Part shown: piece by piece, positions 51,630 to 60,287 of the stretch | Position numbering within the stretch: position 1 is the stretch's first letter | Layout: each line of letters begins with the position of its first letter | Assembly (NCBI RefSeq): GCF_003417535.1 | Contig: NZ_QVLS01000008.1 | Coordinates: forward strand, 1-64,000 | DNA: 64,000 nucleotides | DNA from: Hydrogenophaga borbori | GTDB taxonomy: Bacteria; Pseudomonadota; Gammaproteobacteria; Burkholderiales; Burkholderiaceae_C | Reading direction: 5' to 3' | The notes under the pieces: model-generated | Database searches by the model: none | Seen by the model: only the letters and a program-made list of their open reading frames with translations | What the model was told of the DNA's origin: nothing | Made by a program: the position numbers and the translations under genes

Positions 51630-52856
51630 TCAGCGCGCGGCCGCGCTGGGGCGCATCCCCCAGGCGATCAGCAGCCAGAGGGCGAGGACCGCGGCGCTGG
51701 CGCCAAAAACGCCCGGCGCGCCCCAGGCGCGCGACACCAGGCCCCCCAGCGAGCCGCCGACAAAGATGCCGAGCGACATCAGCGTGTTGAAGACCCCCAG
51801 CGCGGTGCCTCGCTGATGGGGCGCGGCCAGCCGGGAGGCCAGGCTGGGTTGGCTGGCCTCCTGGGTGTTGAAGCCCACGAAGTACAGGCACAGCAGCACC
51901 CCCAGCAGCGGCAGGCTGGGCTGGTGGAATTGCGCGAGAAACCCCAGCTGCACCAGCCCGAGCAAGGCGATGGTGCCGAGGTAGACGGCGCGGAAATGGC
52001 CGCGCCGCTCCAGTCGGAACAGGAAGCCGCCCACGATCAGCAGCGAGACCACCAGCGCCGGCAGATAGGCCTGCCAATGCCGCGCCGGGTCCAGCCCGGC
52101 CTGCACCAGCAGGGCCGGCACGGACAGCCAGGTCATGATCTGCGCCGCGTGCAGCGCGAACACCCCGGCATTCACGCGCAGCAGGTCGCGTTGGCCCAGG
52201 ACCTCGCGCAGGCTGGCGCGCGGCGCGTGCGCCTGCCGGGCCGGCTCGGGCGGCACCACCCAGGCCACCACCGCCATGGCCGCCAGGCTCAGCGCCAGCG
52301 TCATCAGGAACAGGCCCGACAGGCCGACATGCGGCACCAGCGCCGGCGCGGCCACCAGGGACAGCGCGAACATCAGCGCGATGCTGATGCCCACCAGGGC
52401 CATGGCCTTGGTGCGCACGGTGTCGCGCGTGAGGTCGGCCAGCAGGGCGGTGACGGCCGCCGAAATGGCGCCCGCGCCTTGCAGCGCGCGGGCCGCCAGC
52501 AGCCACTGCACCGACGGCGCCCAGGCCGCGAGCGCGCTGCCGGCGGCAAAGACCGCCAGCCCCAGCAGGATCACCGGCTTGCGGCCGAAGCGGTCCGAGG
52601 CCATGCCCAGCGGCACCTGAAGGAAGGCCTGGGTGAGGCCGTACATGCCCATGGCCAGGCCGATCAGGGCCGGGTCGTCGCCGCCGGGGTAGCGCCGCGC
52701 TTCCAGTGCGAACACCGGCAGCACGATGAACAGGCCCAGCATGCGCAGGGCGTAGATGGCGGCCAGCGCCGCGCTCGCGCGGCGTTCGCCGGACGTCATG
52801 CGGTGCTGATCGACAGGCGGGGCGGAAGGGGAGGGGGCGGTGCGCGAAGCGGTCAA
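51630..52856 (-). CDS. MFS transporter, drug-efflux type
   Basis: 408 residues with about twelve membrane helices. The loop 2-3 signature GMASDRFGRKPVILLGL is typical of MFS drug:H+ antiporters, and the opening LFIVLPVFALEARRYPGGDD recalls the YajR-like group, though the C-terminal YAM domain of YajR is missing. It probably exports small organic compounds; the substrate is unknown. It stands alone, 98 bp from the CoA-ligase-like gene. Confidence 0.88.
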   Translation of the reverse strand: MTASRTAPSPSAPPVDQHRMTSGERRASAALAAIYALRMLGLFIVLPVFALEARRYPGGDDPALIGLAMGMYGLTQAFLQVPLGMASDRFGRKPVILLGLAVFAAGSALAAWAPSVQWLLAARALQGAGAISAAVTALLADLTRDTVRTKAMALVGISIALMFALSLVAAPALVPHVGLSGLFLMTLALSLAAMAVVAWVVPPEPARQAHAPRASLREVLGQRDLLRVNAGVFALHAAQIMTWLSVPALLVQAGLDPARHWQAYLPALVVSLLIVGGFLFRLERRGHFRAVYLGTIALLGLVQLGFLAQFHQPSLPLLGVLLCLYFVGFNTQEASQPSLASRLAAPHQRGTALGVFNTLMSLGIFVGGSLGGLVSRAWGAPGVFGASAAVLALWLLIAWGMRPSAAAR

Positions 52857-52954
52857 GGCGGACAGGGGGGTCGACAGGCCAACCCTGCATTGTCCGTGAT
52901 CGGCGCTGGCGGGCCGGCGGCGGGCCGGATTCGGCCCCGCGCGCCGGCGCCGGT

Positions 52955-54322
52955 TCAGGCCGCCGCCGCTTCCACGGCCCGGGCGGGTTCGTCGAACACC
53001 TCACAGCCCTGCGCGCGCAGCCAGGCCTGCTGATCGGCGCCGAGGATGCCGCTGAGGACGAGCCGCGCCGCCGCCGGCTCGGCGCGCAGCCGCGCGATGC
53101 CTGCCTGCAGCAGCGGCCACACGCCCGGCGCCTGGGCCGCGGCCGCGAGGAACACGGCGAGCGCGCGGTACTGGCCGCAGGTGGCCGCGTCGTGCAGCGA
53201 CCGCACCAGCACGGCCGGCTGCGCGAAGACCTGCCCCGTCACGTCGATCGGGTTCAGGGTGGACGCGAAGGGGATGGCCTGCTTCAGCCGCTGCGCCGCG
53301 GCGTCGGGCAGCGGCGGCAGGCGCAGGCCCAGCTCTTCGGCGCGGTCCGCCATCATGATGCCCACCCCGCCAGAGACGCTGAACAGGGCAATGGCCTGGC
53401 CGCTTGCGGGGGAGGCCGCCGGGCCGGGTCGGGCCGCGTCGCCGAACAGCTCGCCGATGCGCGAGACCTGGCGCGCGCCGCAGGCCTCGAACAGGTCCCG
53501 GTAGACCTCGGCATCGCCGGTGTCGCTGCCCGTGTGCAGCCGGGCGGCGCGGGCGCCGGCCGGCGTGTGGCCCACCTTGACCACCGTCACCGGCTTGCCC
53601 GCCGCGCGCGCGGCCAGCAGGGCCTCGCGCAGGCGGCCCAGGTCGCGCGCGCCTTCCAGGTACACCAGGATGGCGCCGCAGCGCGGCTCGCGCACCAGCC
53701 AGTCGATCGCGTCGGCCACCTGCACACCGGCTTCGTTGCCGGTGGTGATCCAGTGGCCGATGTCCACGCCGGCCCGCCGCGCGAGCGTGTAGGCGTAGCC
53801 GCCGAAGGCGCCGCTCTGGCTGACCAGGGCCACGTTGCCGCCGGCGGGCGCGTCGGCCAGCACGACGGGCGAGAAGGTCGCGAACAGGCGCTCGTGGAAA
53901 TTCATGGCCCCCAGGCAGTTGGGGCCCAGCAGGGCGATGCCCGCCTCGCGCGCCCGCTCGCCCAGGCGCTGCTGCAGGCGCGCCCCGTCCGCCGACACCT
54001 CGGCGAAGCCGGAGCTGAAGACGATCGCCGCGCGCGCGCCCGTGCGCACCAGCTGGTCCATGGCGTCGTCGCAGGCGGCGGCGGGCACCGCGACGAGGGC
54101 CAGGTCCACCGGCGCGCCGATCGCATCGAGCGAGGCGAAGGCGCGTTGGCCCTGGATCTGCGGGGCCGTGCGGTGCACCGGGTAGATCGCGCCCGTATAG
54201 CCGTGCCGCAGCAGCAGCCGGATCGGCATGCCGCCGACCTTGTTGGGCTCGGTGGAGGCGCCGATGACGGCGACGGAGCGCGGCGCCAGCAGCGCGCGCA
54301 GATCAGGCCGCGAGGCGCTCAA
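52955..54322 (-). CDS. NDP-forming acyl-CoA synthetase alpha-type subunit
   Basis: 455 residues: CoA-binding Rossmann domain (SVAVIGASTEPNKVGG, LLGPNCLGAMN) and two succinyl-CoA-ligase flavodoxin-like domains (VSQSGAFGGY, ITTGNEAGVQVADAIDWL). The phosphohistidine is His263 in LHTGSDTGDAEVY. The ATP-grasp beta part of the ~700-residue fused enzymes is missing and no separate subunit is adjacent. Such enzymes interconvert acyl-CoA and acid with ATP. Last gene of the leftward IclR-headed unit; its start overlaps the preceding gene's end by 20 bp. Confidence 0.85.
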   Translation of the reverse strand: MSASRPDLRALLAPRSVAVIGASTEPNKVGGMPIRLLLRHGYTGAIYPVHRTAPQIQGQRAFASLDAIGAPVDLALVAVPAAACDDAMDQLVRTGARAAIVFSSGFAEVSADGARLQQRLGERAREAGIALLGPNCLGAMNFHERLFATFSPVVLADAPAGGNVALVSQSGAFGGYAYTLARRAGVDIGHWITTGNEAGVQVADAIDWLVREPRCGAILVYLEGARDLGRLREALLAARAAGKPVTVVKVGHTPAGARAARLHTGSDTGDAEVYRDLFEACGARQVSRIGELFGDAARPGPAASPASGQAIALFSVSGGVGIMMADRAEELGLRLPPLPDAAAQRLKQAIPFASTLNPIDVTGQVFAQPAVLVRSLHDAATCGQYRALAVFLAAAAQAPGVWPLLQAGIARLRAEPAAARLVLSGILGADQQAWLRAQGCEVFDEPARAVEAAAA

Positions 54323-55391
54323 GGCGGCTCCAGGCCCGCTCCATGCCCTCCACCAGGCCGGCCATCTGCTCGGCCACCGTGGTCTCGCCCTGGATGGCGA
54401 ACACGCTTTGGCCGGCGGCCTCGTAGATCAGGCGCGGATCGCCGTGCTCGTGCATGGAGGCGAACACGTCGCCGGTCAGCACCTGCTGCAGCGGCATGTC
54501 CAGCGGCCGCGGCGCGCCGGCTTGCTGCCAGGCGTCGATCCATTCGCTGCGCACCACGCGGCAGGGCTTGCCGCTGTGCGCGCGCGTGATCAGGGTGTCC
54601 TCGCTCGCGCTGTCCACGAGCCGCTGCAGCAGCGCCGCCGGCGTGTGGTTCTCGCGCGCCGCCATCCACAGCGTGCCCAGCCAGGCGCCCTGCGCGCCCA
54701 TGGCGATGGTGCCCAGCACCTGCTCGCCGGTGCCGATACCGCCAGCGGCCAGCACCGGCCGGTCCTCGGCCACGGCGATGACCTGCGGCAGCAGCGACAG
54801 CGTGCCGACCGGGCCGGTGTGGCCGCCGGCGTCGTAGCCCTGAGCCACCAGCACCTCGACGCCCATCTCCATGGCCTTGCGCGCGTGGCGCACCGAACCC
54901 ACCAGCGAGAAGGTGAGCTTGCCGCGCGCCTTGGCCCGTTCGATGAGATCGGCGCGCAAGCCGATGGCGGTGGCCACGCCGCGGCAGTTGGACGCCAGCA
55001 CGGCCTCGATCTGTTCGTTGAACAGCGCCTCGGATCGCACCTGCGTGGTGAAGAAGCTGGGCTTCACCGGCGGCTTCACGTCGAAGCGTTCGCGCAGCCC
55101 CTGCACGAAGTCCCGGTGCTCGGCCGGCAGCGCCTCGCGCAGCTCGTCGATGCTGGCGGCCTGCGGCACGCGGCTGGGCAGCATGAGGTCGATGCCGTAG
55201 GGCATGTCGCCCATGCGCCGCTGCACCTCTTGCAGGATGTGCGGGATCTCGTGCGGCAGCTCGCGCGCCAGGCCGAGCACCGGGAAACCCCCGGCCTGGG
55301 CGATGGCCACCACGACGTCGACGGAGTGCGAGAAGCCGAAGATCGGGTGGCGAACGCCCAGGCGCTCGCAGATCGGGGTGCGCAGCGCCAT
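54303..55391 (-). CDS. Nitronate monooxygenase-family flavoprotein
   Basis: 362 residues from ATG 55391. It is a 2-nitropropane-dioxygenase/NMO-type FMN barrel: RHPIFGFSHSVDVVVAIAQAGGFPVLG, VLVAQGYDAGGHTGPVGTLSLLPQV, VLAAGGIGTGEQVLGTIAMGAQGAWLGT (each spread over longer stretches). The family also includes enoyl reductases and other FMN oxidoreductases, and the acyl-CoA context makes a role other than nitronate oxidation plausible. Its ATG overlaps the upstream stop by 1 nt (TGATG), so it is translationally coupled. Confidence 0.88.
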   Translation of the reverse strand: MALRTPICERLGVRHPIFGFSHSVDVVVAIAQAGGFPVLGLARELPHEIPHILQEVQRRMGDMPYGIDLMLPSRVPQAASIDELREALPAEHRDFVQGLRERFDVKPPVKPSFFTTQVRSEALFNEQIEAVLASNCRGVATAIGLRADLIERAKARGKLTFSLVGSVRHARKAMEMGVEVLVAQGYDAGGHTGPVGTLSLLPQVIAVAEDRPVLAAGGIGTGEQVLGTIAMGAQGAWLGTLWMAARENHTPAALLQRLVDSASEDTLITRAHSGKPCRVVRSEWIDAWQQAGAPRPLDMPLQQVLTGDVFASMHEHGDPRLIYEAAGQSVFAIQGETTVAEQMAGLVEGMERAWSRLERLAA

Positions 55392-56371
55392 CACTGGGGT
55401 TCGATGCCGGCTTGCTTGATGACGCGGCCCCAGCGGGTGAATTCGCTGCTCACGAGGGCGTCGAAGTCGGCGCCGCTCTGCGGCGCGAACTCCATGCCCA
55501 TGCCCTCGAACTTGGCCTTCATGTCGGGCGTGGCCAGCACGGCCGCCACGTCGGCGGACAGCTTGCGCATGACGGGCTCGGGCACCTTGGCCGGGGCCAC
55601 CAGGCCGAACCAGGTGCCGACGTCGTAGTTGGGCAGCTTGGCGGCCTCGGCCACGGTGGGCAGGTCGGGCGCGGCGCTGGCGTGTTTCGCGGTGGTCACC
55701 GCCAGGGCGCGCAGCTTGCCTGCCTTCACGTGCTGCATGGCCAGCGCCGCCGTCAGCGGCATCATGCTCACGCGGCCCGCGAGCAGGTCGTTCAGGGCGT
55801 CGGGCTGGCCCTTGTACGGCACATGCGTCAGCTTGATGCCGGCTTCCTGCGCGAGCAGCTCGCCGGCCAGGTGGTTGGAGGTGCCGATGCCGGCGGTGGC
55901 ATAGGTCACCGGCGCGCTGCTCTTCTTGGCCAGGTCGATCAGTTCCGGCAAGGTGTTCGCCGCCACGCTCGGGTGCACCACGATGACGTTGGGCACCACC
56001 CCGATACCGGCCACGGAGCGGAAGTCGCGCACCGGGTTCCATGTGACGTTCTTCTGCAGGCTGGGGATCACGGCGTAGCCCGGGCTGACCAGCAGCAGGG
56101 TGTAGCCGTCCGGGTTCGACTTGGCCACGAAGTCGGTGCCGATGGAGCCGCCCGCGCCGGTCTTGTTCTCCACGATCACGGGCTGCGGGTAGCGCGCGGA
56201 CAGCTTGTCCGCGATGGCGCGCGCGATCGAGTCCACGATGCCGCCCGCCGAGAAGGGCACGATGATGCGCACCGGCTTGTTGGGGAAGCTGTCCTGGGCG
56301 AAGGACGGCGCGGTGGCCAAGGCCAGTGCGCTGGCGGCGCTGGCCAGCAGGGTGCGGCGGCTGAGGGTCAT
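55391..56371 (-). CDS. Bug/TctC-family periplasmic solute-binding protein
   Basis: 326 residues with a signal peptide containing a twin-arginine-like SRRTLLAS and cleavage near SFAQD. The Bug fold is recognised from PNKPVRIIVPFSAGGIVDSIAR, VIVENKTGAGGSIGTDFVA, and HVPYKGQPDALNDLLAGRV. Bug proteins bind carboxylates for tripartite tricarboxylate transporters or sensing; no membrane subunits are near. In this unit it may capture the organic acid that the pathway degrades. Confidence 0.93.
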   Translation of the reverse strand: MTLSRRTLLASAASALALATAPSFAQDSFPNKPVRIIVPFSAGGIVDSIARAIADKLSARYPQPVIVENKTGAGGSIGTDFVAKSNPDGYTLLLVSPGYAVIPSLQKNVTWNPVRDFRSVAGIGVVPNVIVVHPSVAANTLPELIDLAKKSSAPVTYATAGIGTSNHLAGELLAQEAGIKLTHVPYKGQPDALNDLLAGRVSMMPLTAALAMQHVKAGKLRALAVTTAKHASAAPDLPTVAEAAKLPNYDVGTWFGLVAPAKVPEPVMRKLSADVAAVLATPDMKAKFEGMGMEFAPQSGADFDALVSSEFTRWGRVIKQAGIEPQ

Positions 56372-56395
56372 GTTTGTCTCCTGGTTGTGGTGGGG

Positions 56396-57559
56396 TCAAT
56401 CGGTCGCGGCCATGGCCATGGTCCGCTTGGCAATATTGGTCAGGTGTATCTGGCTCGTGCCTTCGTACAGCCGGAACAGGCGCACGTCGCGGTAGAAGCG
56501 CTCCGCCACGTTGTCGTTGATGTAGCCCTGGCCGCCGAACACCTGCACGGCCCGGTCGGCGACGCGCCCGCACATCTCGCTGGCGAACAGCTTGCACATC
56601 GAGGCTTCCATGGTCACGTCGAGGCCGTCGTCGCGTTTGCGCGCGGTCTCCAGCAGCAGGGCGCGCGCGGCGTGTACCTCGGTGTTGCTCTGCGCGATCA
56701 TTTGCTGCACCAGCTGGAACTCGGCGATGGCCTGGCCGAACTGGCGGCGGCTGGCCGCGCGCGCGACCATCTCGTCGACCAGGCGGATGGCCGGGCCGAT
56801 GCACAGGCCCGCCAGGTTGATGCGCTGCTTGTTCAGGGCGCGCATGGCGGTGCGGAAACCCTGCCCTTCCATTTCGGGGCCGCCGACGATGGCGCTGGCC
56901 GGCACGCGCACCCGCTCCAGCACCACCTCACCCACGGGCGAGCCGTGCTGGCCCATCTTGCGGTAGGCCTCGGGCGTCGACAGGCCCGGCGCGCCGCGCT
57001 CGACCAGGAAGGCGGTGATGCCGCGGGCGCCCTTGCCGTGCGGGTCGGTGCGCGCGAACACGGTGAACAGGTTGGCCAGGGGCGCGTTGGTGATGAAGCA
57101 CTTGCGCCCCGTGATCAGGTAGTCGCCGCCATCGCGAACGGCCACGGTCTTCTGCGCGGTCGCGTCCGATCCCGCCTCGGGTTCGGTGAGCGCGAAGCAG
57201 CCGGTCAGTTGCCCGCTGGCCAGCCGCGGCAGGTACTGGCGCCGCTGTTCTTCGGTGCCGTCCACCACCAGCGACTCCGAGGCGATGCCGGTGTTGCCGC
57301 CGAAGCGGGCGCGAAAGGCGGTCGCGCACTGCGAGACCTCGATGTTGACCAGCGACAGCTCCTCGCTCGTGAGGCCGGCGCCGCCATAGGCTTCGGGGAT
57401 GCTGTGGCCGAACAACCCGAGGGCGCGCATGCGCTCCACCAGCGGCTCGGGGATGCGGTCCTCGCGGTCGACGTCCGCTTCGGCAGGGATGCACTCGTCG
57501 CGCACGAAGCGACGGACTTCGGCGAGCAGCGTCGAAAAGGCGTCGGGGTCTCGGATCAT
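56396..57559 (-). CDS. Acyl-CoA dehydrogenase
   Basis: 387 residues, the usual size for a soluble homotetrameric FAD acyl-CoA dehydrogenase. Signatures: LTEPEAGSDATAQKT, ITGRKCFITNAP, QFGQAIAEFQLVQQM, VFGGQGYINDN and the catalytic glutamate in LYEGTSQIHL. It oxidises an acyl-CoA to the 2,3-enoyl-CoA, passing electrons to ETF. It lies 12 bp after the IclR gene in the same unit and is the presumed first oxidation step of the regulon. Confidence 0.95.
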   Translation of the reverse strand: MIRDPDAFSTLLAEVRRFVRDECIPAEADVDREDRIPEPLVERMRALGLFGHSIPEAYGGAGLTSEELSLVNIEVSQCATAFRARFGGNTGIASESLVVDGTEEQRRQYLPRLASGQLTGCFALTEPEAGSDATAQKTVAVRDGGDYLITGRKCFITNAPLANLFTVFARTDPHGKGARGITAFLVERGAPGLSTPEAYRKMGQHGSPVGEVVLERVRVPASAIVGGPEMEGQGFRTAMRALNKQRINLAGLCIGPAIRLVDEMVARAASRRQFGQAIAEFQLVQQMIAQSNTEVHAARALLLETARKRDDGLDVTMEASMCKLFASEMCGRVADRAVQVFGGQGYINDNVAERFYRDVRLFRLYEGTSQIHLTNIAKRTMAMAATD

Positions 57560-57571
57560 GGGGTCGGGTTC

Positions 57572-58417
57572 TCAGTTGGTGGCGCGAACGCCGTAGGCGA
57601 GCTCGATCTGGCGCACCGCTTCCAGCAGCAGGGGAGCCACCTCGCGCGAGAGCTTGTCCTTGGGCAGGCTGTAGCCGATGAGCGTGCAGTTCATGGCCAC
57701 CGGCTGCTCGCGGGCGGGCAGGCGGATGGGCGCGGCGATGGCATGGACGTCCTTGCGCCAGTCGCCGCGCGAGTGGCAGAAGCCGTGGGCGGCGAACAGC
57801 TTCTGGTCGGCCTCCCAGGCCGCGCGGTGCTTGTCGTACATCTCGCGGTCGTGCACCTTGAGGTAGTTCAGGATCGCCGTCTGCTCCGGCTTGGGCAGGC
57901 TCTGGATGAGCGCGCGGCCCATGGCCGAGGCCAGCAGCGGGCGGGTGCTGCCGATGTCCGGCCAGTGGTAGTTGGCCTTGTCGGCGCGCACGGCATCCAG
58001 GTACACGACGTCGGCGCGGTCGCGCATGCCGAGGTTCACCGAACAGCCGGTCGCGCGCGCCAGCTGCTCCATGAAGGGCCGCGCCACCTGGCGCACCTGG
58101 GCGCCGGCGAGCACGGGATGGCTCAGGGACAAGACACCGCTGCCCAGGCGGTACTTCTGCAGCGCGGGATCGCGCGTGAGGTAGCCCAGCAGCGTGAGCG
58201 TGTAGGTGAGCCGCGAGACCGTGGGTTTGGGCAGGCCGGTGCGTTCGGCGATCTCGCGGTTGCCCAGCACCGGATCCGCCACCGTGAAGGCACGCAGCAC
58301 GTTGAGGCCACGCGCCAGGTTCATGGAGAACTGGCGGTCCTCCGCGAGGTCGTGGGGATCGACGAGGCCGGGGAGGGTGATCGAGGTCATGCGGCGTTTC
58401 GCTTGCTTGGTGGCCAT
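57572..58417 (-). CDS. IclR-family regulator of the acyl-CoA cluster
   Basis: 281 residues from ATG 58417. HTH domain GLNVLRAFTVADPVLGNREIAERTGLPKPTVSRLTYTLTLLGYL (spread over 34-80) and IclR effector domain (GMRDRADVVYLDAVRAD, RPLLASAMGRALIQSL). It heads the leftward unit with acyl-CoA dehydrogenase, Bug, NMO and CoA-ligase genes and is divergent from a CoA transferase gene. A perfect 19-bp palindrome 32 bp upstream of its start is repeated at 62615, so it probably regulates both divergent promoters, and itself. Confidence 0.93.
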   Translation of the reverse strand: MATKQAKRRMTSITLPGLVDPHDLAEDRQFSMNLARGLNVLRAFTVADPVLGNREIAERTGLPKPTVSRLTYTLTLLGYLTRDPALQKYRLGSGVLSLSHPVLAGAQVRQVARPFMEQLARATGCSVNLGMRDRADVVYLDAVRADKANYHWPDIGSTRPLLASAMGRALIQSLPKPEQTAILNYLKVHDREMYDKHRAAWEADQKLFAAHGFCHSRGDWRKDVHAIAAPIRLPAREQPVAMNCTLIGYSLPKDKLSREVAPLLLEAVRQIELAYGVRATN

Positions 58418-58448
58418 GATGGGTACTTCGAAAGACGGGGTAAACGGC

Positions 58449-58467
58449 TGTTTCGCTGTGCGAAACA
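58449..58467. promoter_or_regulatory. IclR operator, site 1
   Basis: TGTTTCGCTGTGCGAAACA is a perfect palindrome (8-bp arms, 3-bp centre) between the iclR-type gene and the CoA transferase gene, 32 and 77 bp from their starts. Site 2 at 62615-62633 differs at two bases only. Confidence 0.75.
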
Positions 58468-58544
58468 TCGATTGTGGGCAGCGAAAGGCTCTGGCACAAC
58501 GGCGTGGCGCGGCCGACCGCGGCCACAGACTCAAGGACCTCACC

Positions 58545-59756
58545 GTGACCCCGACCCCCAGCTCAGCAGGCGCCCTCGCGGGCGTGCGCATCCTCGACAT
58601 GGCCACCGTGCTGGCGGCCCCCATGGGCGCGACCCTGTGCGCCGACCATGGCGCCGAGGTCGTGAAGCTGGAACTGCCCGATGGCAGCGACGCCCTGCGC
58701 GGCCTGCAGCCGGTGCAGGACGGCGTGCCGCTGTGGTGGAAAGTGGCCAACCGCGGCAAGCGCGGCATCACGCTGGACGTGCGCCAGGCGCGCGGGCGCG
58801 AGCTGTTCCTGTCCCTGCTCCCGCGCTTCGACGTGCTGGTGGAGAACTTCCGCAGCGGCACGCTGGACCGCTGGGGCCTGGACATCGCCACCTTGCACGC
58901 GGCCAACCCGCGCCTGGTGGTGGTGCGGCTCACCGGCTTCGGGCAGACCGGGCCGTACAAGGCGCGGCCCGGCTACGCGCGCATCTTCGAGGCCATGAGC
59001 GGCTTCACCAACCTGACCGGCGAGGCCGGCGGGCCGCCGCTGCACAGCAACTTCCCGGTCGGCGATGCCGTGGCGGGCCTGTTCTGCGCCTTCTCCATCG
59101 CGTCGGAGATGGTGCGCCTGCGCGGTGACCCGAACGCCAAGGGCGTGGAAGTGGACCTGGCGGCCACGGAGGCGCTGTTCCGGCTGCTCGATTGCCTGCC
59201 GGTGGAGCACGAGCGGCTGGGCCAGGTGCGCCGGCCCGAGGGCAACCGCGCCAGCTACACGGCGCCGTCCAACATGTACCGCAGCCGCGACGGCCAGTTC
59301 TTCTCGCTCGTGGCCTCGTCGAACGCGATCTTCGCGCGCCTGTGCGAGGCCATCGGCGAGCCCGAGCTGGCCAGCGACCCGCGCTTCAACACCAACCCGG
59401 CGCGTGTGCAGAACCTGGTGGCGCTGGACCAGCGCCTGAGCGAGTGGTTTGCCCGCCACGACTACGCCGAGCTCGCCAGCCGCCTCGAACAGGCGGGCCT
59501 GCCCTTCAGCAAGGCTTACACCATCGAGGACATCGAACAGGACCCGCACTTCATCGCGCGCGGCGCCATCGTGCGCCTGCCGGACCCGGACTTCGGCAGC
59601 CTGCCCGCGCCCTGCGTGGTGCCGCGCGTGGTGGGACGTGAGATGAACGTGCCGCGCACCGGGCCGTCGGTGGGTGAGCACAACGCCGAGGTGTACGGCG
59701 CGTTGGGGATTGGCGCCGAGGAGCTGGAGCGGCTGCGGGCGCAGGGCGTGATCTGA
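58545..59756 (+). CDS. CaiB/BaiF-family CoA transferase
   Basis: 403 residues from GTG 58545, with AAGGA upstream. Family III CoA-transferase features: LAGVRILDMATVLAAPMGATLCADHGAEVVKLE (spread), LDVRQARGRELF, FDVLVENFRSGTLDRWG, and LTGFGQTGPYKARPGYARIFEAMSG. These enzymes move CoA between acids through an aspartyl anhydride. Here it probably activates the pathway's acid substrate or releases its product. It is divergent from the IclR gene and likely induced by its ligand. The MaoC gene faces it convergently, 40 bp after the stop. Confidence 0.93.
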   Translation: MTPTPSSAGALAGVRILDMATVLAAPMGATLCADHGAEVVKLELPDGSDALRGLQPVQDGVPLWWKVANRGKRGITLDVRQARGRELFLSLLPRFDVLVENFRSGTLDRWGLDIATLHAANPRLVVVRLTGFGQTGPYKARPGYARIFEAMSGFTNLTGEAGGPPLHSNFPVGDAVAGLFCAFSIASEMVRLRGDPNAKGVEVDLAATEALFRLLDCLPVEHERLGQVRRPEGNRASYTAPSNMYRSRDGQFFSLVASSNAIFARLCEAIGEPELASDPRFNTNPARVQNLVALDQRLSEWFARHDYAELASRLEQAGLPFSKAYTIEDIEQDPHFIARGAIVRLPDPDFGSLPAPCVVPRVVGREMNVPRTGPSVGEHNAEVYGALGIGAEELERLRAQGVI

Positions 59757-59796
59757 GGCGCCCTCCGGGGGGGCGGTGGCGCACCGCGCCCGTTCT

Positions 59797-60282
59797 TCAG
59801 CTGGCCGGTGCGCGCTCCGGGTCGCGGAGGTACATGCACTGCACCTCCATGGTGTGCACGGCGGTGCCGTGCTGGTTCACGATCTCGCGCCGAAAGCCCA
59901 CCACGCCGCGGTCGCCCTTGCTGGTGGGGTGGGTCTCGATCACTTCCATCACCAGGTGCACGGTGTCGCCGGCCTTCACCGGCGCGTGGATGCGCCACTT
60001 GTCGATGCCCAGCATGGCCACCAGCGTGCCGTCGTTCAGGCCCGACTGGCAGAGCAGCCCGGTGGACACCGCGAAGACCAGCGGGCCGTGGGCGATGGGC
60101 TCGCCATAGGGCTGCGTGCGACAGAACTCGTGGTCCATGTGCGGGGCGTTGAAGTCGCCCGAGACACCGGCGAAGTTGACGATGTCGGCCTGCGTGATGG
60201 TGCGCCGCGCGGTCTGGAAACGGTCGCCAAGCGCGAACTCGTCGAAGTACCTGCCGCGCGGGCGGGTGGTGGGGGTGCTCAT
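59797..60282 (-). CDS. MaoC-family acyl dehydratase
   Basis: 161 residues, hot-dog fold hydratase. The hydratase 2 motif is visible as FAGVSGDFNAPHMDHEF, then YGEPIAHGPLVFAVSTGLL. It hydrates or dehydrates a 2-enoyl-CoA/3-hydroxyacyl-CoA pair. Last gene of the unit running from 62560; it starts 5 bp after the AcuI-like gene ends. It supplies the hydration step after an acyl-CoA dehydrogenase. Confidence 0.92.
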   Translation of the reverse strand: MSTPTTRPRGRYFDEFALGDRFQTARRTITQADIVNFAGVSGDFNAPHMDHEFCRTQPYGEPIAHGPLVFAVSTGLLCQSGLNDGTLVAMLGIDKWRIHAPVKAGDTVHLVMEVIETHPTSKGDRGVVGFRREIVNQHGTAVHTMEVQCMYLRDPERAPAS

Positions 60283-60287
60283 GGGGA

